64,000 nucleotides of DNA from Arthrinium phaeospermum (taxonomy: Eukaryota; Ascomycota; Sordariomycetes; Amphisphaeriales; Apiosporaceae), in the NCBI GenBank assembly GCA_006503535.1, contig QYRS01000002.1, forward strand, positions 4,402,001 through 4,466,000, given 5' to 3'. The notes beneath the pieces are model-generated. The model had not been told where the DNA came from and did not search any database. It worked only from the letters and a program-made list of their open reading frames with translations. The position numbers were made by a program, and so were the translations under genes. Positions 54,872 to 64,000 of the stretch are shown here, piece by piece. The stretch's first letter is position 1; each line of letters starts with the position of its first letter.

Positions 54872-57130
54872 GATCTAGGGATGGAATCCATGCCCGGAGG
54901 AGTTTGGTAGCATGAAGGTGGGCAGATGAGAATTGCGCAAGGCTATTGGACACGGAGGTTTGGGGACGGGAGATTCGGGAGGAAGAGGTCACCCTGGACC
55001 TGCTATGATTTGACGCCGACTCAACAACATCATATGGGAGGCATACTAGGCAGCGCGATAATGGTTGATCGTTAATCATAAAAACAAATTGGGTTCTCAT
55101 GGCTGTTGTCTGGACTACAGAGTGCTGTGAACAGGCCACCGTGCACCGGCCGTCATCAGGTCACCAGTGCGCGGTGGACATGTGGGAAGAGTAATGAATG
55201 CATGAATACTCCAAAACCCAAAGCAGGAACATTATTAACAGCAGCCGAAGAAAGCAGAATGATAGAGATTCCGCGTTTGCAAAGCTAGTATCGATAGGAC
55301 CGCATATCCAGCAGATATCGATCTTTAGCCTGTAAACCTCCATCTCCACAACTGCGCAAAACAGGGCCCTCCACATTCCTGACAAACACGCCTGCACTGA
55401 CTCGAAATTGGAAAGGCCCCAGGGTCAGGAATGTTTGACAGAGAATTGGAATAGGAGGGAGCAAGCAAGCATAACGGCTACCCCGTCGGCGTTGAAGCGG
55501 CGGAGCTAAGCGACGCTATAGCTGGAAGCACATCGTGATATTGAGACGTGAGCCTGCCACCATTTGATCCTTAATCTGGTCACACACGCCACCAAGAGAC
55601 CTTTTCCTTCCGGACCCAAACTTCTTGGGCGTATGTATGGGCGGGGAGGACTGCGAGGGCGATCGTGCGGCGATACCCGTACGTCAAGTCAGCCTGGTAG
55701 CCCCATATTGGGCACACATACTGAGAGAGGCCCACAGGCGTCAAGCAGCAGCCAGGGCCTTCTGCCAGGGCCTCTTCTTCCCTTCCAATATCATTTCTTG
55801 CTCGCTTTCCATACCTGCATCCCCCCTACTTTTCCTGTTTCCTCTTTGAGCTTCAGAGCCTGAAACCTTGTTAAGATTGGCCAATACCAAAGTCGGAGGC
55901 CTATCCTCTGGGCGATCAGCTTGCCATGTGTCGACCATATTCGAAGATCGGCCCAAGGCCAATGCATATCTATGAGTGCCGCCCAACACGCGCACAACGG
56001 GTGGGCTGCCTCTTCAGAAGATCAGCAGAGATAACCAGCCTCCGCCGGTTTTGAGGGCTTCGTGAACCTGTCAGATGCTGGGCGGCCCAGCTTCGGCGGC
56101 ATATTAGGGAACACAGTGACGCCATAGAGGTTTTGTCGAATGCCACGAGAACACTCAGCAAGAGCATGGCACGATCGCGCGGAACACACAGCTGCCATTG
56201 GCCGTCTTCTGAGCGGGATCCGTTCGGCTGCGGATATGACGTCTCCTTATCGCAGAGGCAGAGTCCAGTAATAGTATTATCACAAGCCAATAGGAGACTA
56301 TCTGCGCATGTTGACCTCACGCTCAAAGGGATTGGTAATGCCCCTCCTCCAGCTTTGGGCAGAGGGAACAAAACATGAGTGAGGGTAACAGGATAAAAGG
56401 TCTTGGCATGCATTCCAGAATGAGATGAAACAGGATAGCTAGCTCGACTGCCACCTCACCACGTTCTCCCCCTCGTGACTGCAACACCTCATCTTGTTTC
56501 GTCGTGGAGACCAGGAATCGGGGAAGCGCCGTGGAACAGAAGAGTCATCGTGACTGGAGGGGCCAGTCGCAGCAAAGCCGATGTCGTCCATGCGCCACAG
56601 TGTGGCTGAAGCAGGGGTTTTGGGAGAGATTTTGGGAGGGAGGTGGCTGGTGAAATCATCACAAGACCTGGCGGCCGTGCGGCTCGGCGGTATTACACCT
56701 TGTACAGGGATCAGGGGGAGGCCTTCGACCAGAGCTTCGATGGCATCTCATTCGTCGGGCAGAGCGAAGCTACTCCGGGGGGGTTGACAGCGGTTCTCAG
56801 GGAAACGGCCAGGGCAGGAGCCAGGGCACAGGGTTCGCAGCGTCGCGTAGGGCGACTGCATGAGAGTCCAATGAGAGTCGGTGGGATTGAGCGGTGTTTA
56901 CGTGGAGCAATAGGACGGGCGATAACCTCGATAACCTCCACCGGCCGCCCTGGCGAGCCTAGGAATTGGCCAGTTCAGCCCCGAGCGCGCGGGCAGCGTA
57001 TCAGAGCCCACCACAACACGCGATCCACCAGATGCAGACCGCTTCCTCGGAGCAAATCATTGAGTCAAACTGCAGCACCCCCGGACAATAGCATGGCATG
57101 ATAGCACCGGTCTAAGCTTCCAAGGTATGT
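54872..57130. other. Intergenic, no gene seen
   Basis: About 2.26 kb after the DWF array. Frames of 80-150 codons at 55.6-57.1 kb overlap on both strands and match nothing. Confidence 0.5.
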
Positions 57131-58512
57131 ATGAAAATGCCATGTTTTTCGCGCCGAGATTCGAATGTGTTTCTCGTTTCCTCAGTCAATCTCTCAACAC
57201 ACTCTCTTTATCGAAACGAAACACCATTCACACGCCCCAAGCCTAGATCACTTAGCTGTCGAAGCAGCAACAGCCCGTTGTGGAGATCAACAGCAAGGCG
57301 CCCCCCTCTCCGAGGTGTCTTCGGCAAGCTCCCGGTCGCAACAGCGCAGCATGGAGCTGAGCAGTTGAAGCGCATCATCAAAGAGGACCGGACAGACAAG
57401 GGTCGCGCCATCATCGCCGTCGTGAACTCCTCTGCGGTCCCCGAACTCGAGCGCAAGCTCCAGGGCTCCAAATTGAAATTCTGGCGTGGTGAGTATTGGT
57501 GACCGTCCCTAAGCATTGCAGTACCAGGTTTGCTAACGACCTATCATCAGGCAAAACCACCGTCAAGATCACGAGCCCGAAGTCGCTCCAGTCTACCATT
57601 GAGCAGGTGCAGTCAGACAAGAGCTCGCCCCGCCAGCTCACGATCCTTGTGGGGCAGGATCTCGACACGATCGAGTTCAAGGTTGCCGCCTCCATGAAGA
57701 GCCTGAGCATCTTCCGGCACGAGGACCAAAGCCTGGGCCCGCCCGCGGGGACTCTGCTCATTGCGGGCTCCTCGACGTACGCCAAGACGCGCCTGGACCA
57801 GTGGCAGGCCAAGCAGCACCAGAGCCACGCCGTCTACCTGGGCCGCGGCGTCGGCATCCGGATCGAGACCGACGTGCTCAACGACCCGGCCTTCAACAAC
57901 GGCGGGCCCATGAGCCGCGACATGCAGGTGCAGCAGCCGGCGCCCGACCGGAAGCAGATGGTGCCGGTGGGCGGCGGCTGGGGCGACTCGTACACGCTGT
58001 CGCTGTCCAACTCGGACAAGAACGAGGTGTACGAGCTGTTCAACAGCCTGCACCACGTCCCGGACGAGGACCACCTGTGCTACGACGAGCGGGGCACGCA
58101 GCTGGCCATGCGCCCGGAGCGGCCCTGGTGGGCGCTGGGAGAAGCCCATCGGCCACATCATCGGCATCCTGACGGGCGCCAAGAACGCCCAGTCCATGCG
58201 CGCCACCGCCGGCGGCATGTTCGTCGAGTACCACTTCGGCGCCGCCGCCCTCAGCATCGGCGCCGCCGGCCTGCCCAGGCCATCACCCTCGCCGCCGGCC
58301 CGGCCACCATGTTAGGTGTGGGCGCCGCCGCCGCCGCCTACTTCGTCCCCTGGGAGGCCGTCTTCCAGTGGCTGTGGGGCGTCGTCCGCAAGATGTTCCA
58401 GAGCTTCCTGGCCGTCTGGGAGCGCCTCATGCGCTGGGTGGCCTCGAAGCTGAGCGGGGCCACGGCCGCCGTGTGCCCCAGGGCTTGGAACCGTTCAAAC
58501 CCAACAAATTGA
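57131..58512 (+). CDS. Unrecognised protein with C-terminal hydrophobic region, frameshifted
   Basis: Two exons (57131-57488, 57551-58512; GTGAGT...CATCAG) encode about 439 residues. I do not recognise the family. The N-terminal ~70 residues look weak and the real start could lie in an unseen upstream exon. From HGAEQLKRIIKEDRTDKGRA the sequence looks like a folded, conserved protein: VVNSSAVPELERKLQGSKLK, LTILVGQDLDTIEFKVAASM, GWGDSYTLSLSNSDKNEVYE. A stretch at 58139-58275 is coherent only in another frame (EKPIGHIIGILTGAKNAQSM, FVEYHFGAAALSIGAAGL). Two compensating one-base breaks return the frame to AITLAAGPATMLGVGAAAAA, which looks membrane-inserted. It may be a membrane-associated protein; nothing more can be said. 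Confidence 0.7.
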
Positions 58513-59500
58513 TAAGGACTGTATTTGGCTTGCCGGCAGCAACCCAGCAGCGTTGGTCACTCGTTGCTGTATCGTCTTTTCGTTTCTTTTACCACTCACT
58601 TGGCCATGGAAGCCAGACATTGCATCAAACAAATAGAATAGCACGTCTTGATAGAATTTTCAATGAACATGAATAACATGAATACCTGCATTTAGTTGCT
58701 CTACGTTTTTCGTTTCTATTGTAACTGAAGCGCGATAATCTTATAAGCTTCACGTCCATTAATAAGTCTTCGTTTCTATAGAGTAATTGTTACGGGGCAT
58801 GGCAAAAATATACCTAGGTATACTTCATCGCGAGGCTCAAGCTCAAGTATGTTACTAACTGCTTAATTTGACGTCTTTAAAAATACGAGTAAAAATGACC
58901 AAAAGCTCTGTAGTTAAGGACGACAGAACATTGTTTGGTCTGTTGGCGCATCAAATAAGCATTTCTGCGTGTTTCAGTAACGATCGAGGGCCATCGCGAT
59001 GATAGCTGCATGGCCGATTTAGTCCCCACCAACTCGAACGGCGGATGGGTGCTGTGCCCCACCACCATTCCAGCGCCTCTGCGCCTGTGACACACGGCCA
59101 ACCATCCTCCGTCGGCAATCAATCGTGCGTCATGTTCCCAGCACCGAGGGATACACCACATTAGCCGCAACACGCTTACACACCCACTCCTTCACCCTCT
59201 GCTGCAGTTGGCGATGACCCGATGAGCCGCCAAGAGCCTCCTTCTCGTGGTTTACTCCTCTGATCTTCAGCCCCAAACTCCGCCATTCTCGGAGGAATGA
59301 CTGTATTTACGCTCGGCAGGGTAACACAGGCCTGGACCTTTACCCCCCTCCAACCTCTCTGTAGGGGGCGGTGAAGGAATAGGCGGCAGGAGGCTAGACA
59401 GGAAGGAGATTGATTACCCGCATGTGCATACCTACGTACTTCTCTAGGCGACGGAAAAGAAAGTCGATCAACATGGGATGTGCTCGAAGCAGAAGGTCTG
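58513..59500. other. Intergenic upstream of FIG4
   Basis: About 990 bases, AT-rich near the left gene, no supportable gene. An upstream FIG4 exon cannot be ruled out. Confidence 0.5.
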
Positions 59501-62500
59501 ATGGCCGCCAGCACCACCCCAGCCTCCGTCTCAGCCGGCACCTGCACAAAGTCCAACAGCAGCAACAACAATGGCAGCTTGACCAGCAGCAACATCCTCG
59601 ATCCCTCCGCCAATAACGACATCGAAACAGCAGGAACAGCGACGCCGACCGAAGCTTCCCAGCAGCCGCCGCCCGTGCTAGCCCAGAGCCCGTCTTCCCT
59701 CTGCTGCAGAACAACGCGAGTCAAGAGACGCTTTCGCAGACTGCGCCCGCCCAGAAGCGCAAAGCCGGCAATGCGGTACCCGACGACGACACGGACGAGG
59801 AGCCAGCCGTGGCCGAACCCTTCGTGCGCACGCGCAGCCCGGACGACCCCGCCGCCGCCCGACAAGAAGACACCCCTGCCGACGACGAGTACGACGGCCG
59901 CTCGTTGACGCGCCTCTTCTACAGGATGCACAAGTTTCACCCTCTACGAGACGGCGAGCCGCTACTACATTGTGGGCGGCGACGTCACCGAGAAGCGGTT
60001 CCGCATCCTCAAGGTCGACCGCAACACGCACGAGCCCGACTCGGAGCTCACCATCACCGACGACAAGATCATCTACAGCCAGAAGGAGATGAACGCCCTG
60101 CTCGACACCATCGACGACGGCAACAAGGGCACTGGAGGCATAAAACAGCGCTGTACTACCTGGGGCCTGCTGGGCTTCATCAAGTTCACGGGCCCCTACT
60201 ACATGCTGCTGATCACCAAGAAAAGCACTGTCGCTATGATTGGCGGCCACTACGTCTACCAAGTCGACGGCACCGAGCTCATTCCCTTGACGCCGGCCAA
60301 GTTCAGGCCCGATGTGCGCAACACAGAAGAACCTCGCTTCTTGGCTATTCTCAACAACCTCGACCTGACGAGGTCCTTCTACTACAGCTACTCCTACGAC
60401 ATCACGCGCACATTGCAGCACAATCTCCCGCGAGCGAACTGCGCTGGCAAATGGGCAGCCAGGAACTATCAATGATGATTTCAATTCTATGTTTGTATGG
60501 AACAGCCACCTAATGCAGCCTGCTGAAGCGGCAATACCCGAACCCTTCGATTGGTGCCGTCCTATTATCCATGGCTACATAGATCAAGCTGCTTTGTCAA
60601 TATACGGCCGCAGTGCCTACATCACCATTATTGCGCGACGGTCTCGGTATTTTGCTGGAGCCCGCTTTCTCAAGCGCGGCGCCAACGACCTGGGTTACGT
60701 CGCCAACGATGTCGAAACCGAACAGATCGTCTCCGAATCTCTCACCACCTCCTTCCACTCGCCCGGCCCCAAGCTGTTCGCGTCGCCCCAATTCACCTCG
60801 TACGTGCAGCACCGAGGCAGCATTCCGCTCTACTGGACGCAGGACAACATTGGCGTGACGCCGAAGCCGCCCATCGAACTCAATCTCGTCGATCCCTTCT
60901 ACACCGCGGCCGCCCAGCACTTCAACAACCTTTTCGAGCGCTACGGGTCGCCCATCTACGTCCTCAATCTCGTCAAGGCCCGCGAGCACGCCGCGCGAGA
61001 GCAAGTTGCTGGACGAGTTTACCAACTGCATCAATTACCTGAACCAGTTTCCTGCCTGACGACAACAAGATCATATACAAGGCGGGACATGAGTCGAGCT
61101 GCTAAGAGCCGCGATCAGGATGTCATTGGCACACTCGAAAGCATTGCCGAGTCCGTGGTAACCACGACGGGCTTCTTCCAGAACGGCGACGGCGATATCT
61201 CCCCTACACATGTGCAGAATGGCGTGGCGCGCACCAATTGCATCGATTGCCTCGACCGAACCAATGCCGCCCAGTTTATCATTGGGAAACGAGCGCTCGG
61301 CCACCAGTTGCATGCGCTTGGGATTCTTGCCGACACGAATATCGACTACGACACCGACGCTGTGAACCTGTTCACCCATATGTTACACGACCACGGCGAC
61401 ACCATCGCGGTGCAGTACGGCGGCTCCCAACTTGTCAATACGATGGAGACATATCGCAAAATCAACCAGTGGACCTCGCACAGCCGCGACATGATTGAGA
61501 GCTTCAAGCGGTACTACAACAACTCCTTTATGGACAGCCAACGTCAGGAAGCCTACAACCTCTTTCTCGGCAACTACAAATTCGCTCTCGGCCAGCCTAT
61601 GCTTTGGGACCTCGCGACCGACTACTACCTGCACCACTCCGACCCGCGCGCCTGGTCGAACCAGGTCCACCACGACTACTACGCTGGTTCACTCCGCGCT
61701 TTCTCGAGCGCCGCAGCCTAGCCCCTTACACACCACCCCCTGCTGGTGTCATCTGCCGAAAATACCGACGATGCCGATAACAGCAACAAGAAGAACAAGA
61801 AGAAGATGGCAATGATGAAGAAGCAGCCGCCTCTTTCTTCGACGACTACTGGCTCGAATACTACCGGCCGTCAACCCTGTCGTCCTTCCTCAAGATGTTC
61901 CCCTACAAGATGAACAGCACGATCAAGTACATACCCTTCAAATCCACCCAAGAGGGCCGCTATGATCCAGCCCCTTCCGAGTCCGCAACGAGGGCGGAGA
62001 AAGGGGCGGTGGCGGTAATAGCAGTGGCGGTGGCATCGGCGGGGATACTCTTCAGTCGAGCCCGCGGCAGAAGCAGCATTTCACCAGATGAATAATCAAC
62101 AACTCGTTCAGAATAGGAAGAATAATTCAGCCACGACCAAAAAGGAGTGACGATCGTAGACCCAAGAGCGCCTACGGCGTCGCGGCGGCGACGAAGACTT
62201 GGACGAGACGGTCGATCATGAGCGAGCGGACGGGCAACAGCAAAGGCATCTCTATTCAGCGCTGGCTACAGCCCAACGTGGCGGCCGACAACAACAACAA
62301 GGGCCCGCTACGGCCGTGCCCCACAGCATCATGAAGGAAACCCGACAAAGGAACTACTATAGCAGCAATGGAAACAACAACAGTCGCAGCAGCAACTACT
62401 ACAGCAGCACCACCAACAACGGCGGCGGCGGAGGTGGAGGCGTGGGCCGGACCCTGGACGCGGCCGCTCGTAAGCAGACGCCCGCCGAGAAGTCGGCCCA

Positions 62501-62996
62501 GGCCCAGCTCATCTTCGCCCAAGGTGGTGCACGAGTCGCTGCACCCGTCGGTCAACGCGCAGGACATGGACGACTACGCGCGGTACATTTCGCACGCGCA
62601 GTCGCTGCCCTGGTCGTGTCGTCCAACGAGGCGCCGGCCGATGTGGATGCGTCCGAGTACCGCGACTACCTGAACGGGAGCTGGCAGGTCGACGGGCTGT
62701 CGGCGTCGTGGGCTAACAGCAACACGGCGGCGGCCACCCATGATGCTTCTGCTTTTGCTATGGATGGAAGTGTTGGCGCTTCGGCTGCGGCTGCTTCACA
62801 TGTCCCCGACTCCTTGTCGAGGAAGGAGCAGGATCTGGCGGCGTATTGGGATCTCTTGCGCGTGGGCGACAACCCGCTCACGGTCACGGAGGAGGACCTG
62901 CCCAAGAAGCGGTACAAGGCGTATCGGAAGTGGCTGCGCGGCAAGAGCTTGTTCAAGCAGCAGCCGCTGCCGAGCGAGAGCGGCATGGGGCTTTAA
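59501..62996 (+). CDS. FIG4: FIG4-type polyphosphoinositide phosphatase (SAC domain), many phase breaks
   Basis: Sac-family lipid phosphatase. FIG4 removes the 5-phosphate of PI(3,5)P2 on the vacuole/endosome membrane and works with Fab1/PIKfyve and Vac14. The Sac domain begins SLTRLFYRMHKF then TLYETASRYYIVGGDVTEKR. It continues through GTGGIKQRCTTWGLLGFIKF and RSAYITIIARRSRYFAGARF to the catalytic Cx5R motif NGVARTNCIDCLDRTNAAQF. The FIG4-specific C-terminal region is present: FFDDYWLEYYRPSTLSSFLK, MFPYKMNSTIKYIPFKS and DLPKKRYKAYRKWLRGKSLF. No intron is needed. Homology jumps frame at about 59.70, 59.935, 60.425, 61.00, 61.049, 61.083, 61.72-61.80, 61.97, 62.09, 62.52 and 62.61 kb. Residues stay conserved on both sides, so errors are likelier than loss. 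The ATG at 59501 has a good context; 59473 is in another frame. Confidence 0.93.
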
Positions 62997-63072
62997 GGTG
63001 CAGTCGCAGCAGTACATTGATTGATTCATTGATTGCTTCATTGTTTTGGTTTGAGGACATATACCTACCTAC

Positions 63073-64000
63073 CTAGTTTACTGGGGATGATGTAGAATGA
63101 TGTGGGCTCGCGAATAATGGGGCTAGTAGGGGCTCCTTTTTGACAAGGGGCGACACGAGGTCGTCGAACAGGATGCCCGGTTGGTCTTGGTTTTGCTGTG
63201 AGTTGTTGCGGATGATGGAAGCTAGCATGGCGGCTGCTTTGGTCAGCTGAGCTTCGAGATCCTCCTTCGTCGGCGCTTTGTTGTCCGAGGCTGACCAAGT
63301 GTCTTCATCGGCGATGTTCAGCCAGCACACGGTGAGAATCCGGATTATCTCGTTCTGGTAGCCGGATATGCGGGGCCAGCAGCAGCGCAGGACCGCTTGG
63401 AGGAGATGGATAGAGGCCAGCAGAGAGAGGGTATGCTTGGTGCCGAAGGGTTGGTCATGATTTCGGATATCATGGGGAGGATGCCTGTACGTGCAAAGGA
63501 AATCCTTTTTGTCAGTATTGCAATTTTGTCTTCAGTTAGAGGGCGCTTGCCATGTATGCTTGATCGCAGATCGGCGTTTTTGTTTGCAAAAGATAGCGTG
63601 GCTTCTACTTATGGATGGAAAGAGGAGAAAAAGAGGGAAGAAAGAGAGGCAGAGCGAGCGCGTACCTTTAGATATTTCACACTCAATATACCCATTCCGT
63701 TCACAGCATAACTCAAATTGTCGCAGAATACGACTGTGAGCTGTATATGGTTTTTGGCGTGAAAGTAGCCCGTCAGGATGCCTTCGCGAATGACGCGGTC
63801 GAGCAATTTCCTTTGCGGAGTAGTCAGTACATTTGTCGACTCCCCGCTTTCCGACGCGTCAGGCCAGCGAGCTGGAACAGGGCCGGGTACGCCGCGTCCA
63901 GGATGCGGCGGGACTCGTCCTCGGGCGTGATGTTGGGGAGGAAGTGTACGGCGGGGAAGACGGCGTCCTCGAAGACCGAGAGGCCGACTTGGTCCATGAG
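63073..64000 (-). CDS. TTI2: TTI2-like HEAT-repeat protein, 3' part (runs off right edge)
   Basis: Minus-strand gene cut by the window end; the start is not present. Readable pieces, in order from 64000, are LMDQVGLSVFEDAVFPAVHF, NITPEDESRRILDAAYPALF, LLDRVIREGILTGYFHAKNH, LCDNLSYAVNGMGIL-like helix (63.7 kb), ILPMISEIMTNP after an intron (donor near 63664, acceptor near 63487), LSLLASIHLLQAVLRCCWPR, CWLNIADEDTW and the C-terminal FASPHHSTSSPVN. The pattern of paired helices fits the Tti2 family, a subunit of the Tel2-Tti1-Tti2 cochaperone that matures PI3K-like kinases. That assignment is from memory of the motif order and is tentative. At least three one-base breaks (about 63.85, 63.49, 63.45 kb). 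It is convergent with FIG4, 76 bases apart. Confidence 0.6.

Noticed and set aside
59176..59940. 254-codon antisense open frame over the FIG4 5' region
   Set aside because: Its composition (Arg/Val/Gly/Leu-rich, repeats of LLLL) mirrors the GC-rich sense strand coding for FIG4.

Overview
The window looks like nuclear DNA of a filamentous ascomycete, probably Sordariomycetes (Hypocreales-like, weakly supported). Genes are well spaced and mostly GC-rich. Introns are short (about 45-140 nt), with GTAAGT-like donors, CTAAC/CTAAT branch sites and CAG/TAG acceptors. The recognisable proteins are typical of such fungi: fungal-rhodopsin membrane protein, PCMH FAD oxidase, 2EXR proteins, FIG4. No rRNA, tRNA, CRISPR array or prokaryotic operon was seen.

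Layout. 1.2-10.8 kb holds mostly conserved genes: an MFS exporter (-), the ER Qa-SNARE syntaxin-18/Ufe1 (+), aspartate aminotransferase (+), an unrecognised acidic/serine-rich protein (+) and a TauD-type dioxygenase (-). 10.8-16 kb is gene-poor and contains a ~300 bp MITE-like element. 16-23.4 kb carries a secreted beta-propeller protein, two tandem SprT-like zinc proteases, a capsular-polysaccharide-synthesis-like glycosyltransferase and a small membrane protein. 24-34 kb holds a P450 convergent with a fungal-rhodopsin protein, then a 4.3 kb gene-free stretch and a secreted PCMH/BBE-type FAD oxidase. 37.4-45.9 kb is a same-strand array of six 2EXR-type paralogues, one of them truncated. 47.1-54.9 kb is a second same-strand array of five decaying copies of a family I do not recognise, here called the DWF family after its Asp-Trp-Phe core. 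57-64 kb holds an unrecognised protein, the lipid phosphatase FIG4 and the 3' part of a TTI2-like gene running off the right edge.

Two things stand out. First, the two adjacent paralogue arrays fill about 17.5 kb, all on the + strand. The 2EXR copies share flanks, probable 5'UTR introns and a patch of near-identity that suggests gene conversion. The DWF copies can be aligned to one another piece by piece (N-terminus, Cys/His block, core helix, distal helix, C-terminal VDW motif) although all are broken. Second, many otherwise conserved genes contain one-base phase breaks: TauD, beta-propeller, SprT2, glycosyltransferase, P450, the 57-kb gene, FIG4 and TTI2. Homology continues across frames, often at short homopolymers. 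The simplest reading is residual assembly indels, densest at 59.5-64 kb, so gene models there need corrected sequence. It also means that some of the decay in the DWF array could be artefact.

Coordinates of spliced genes span start to stop; exon limits are in the evidence. Functions come from motifs I could read by eye; no database search was run.
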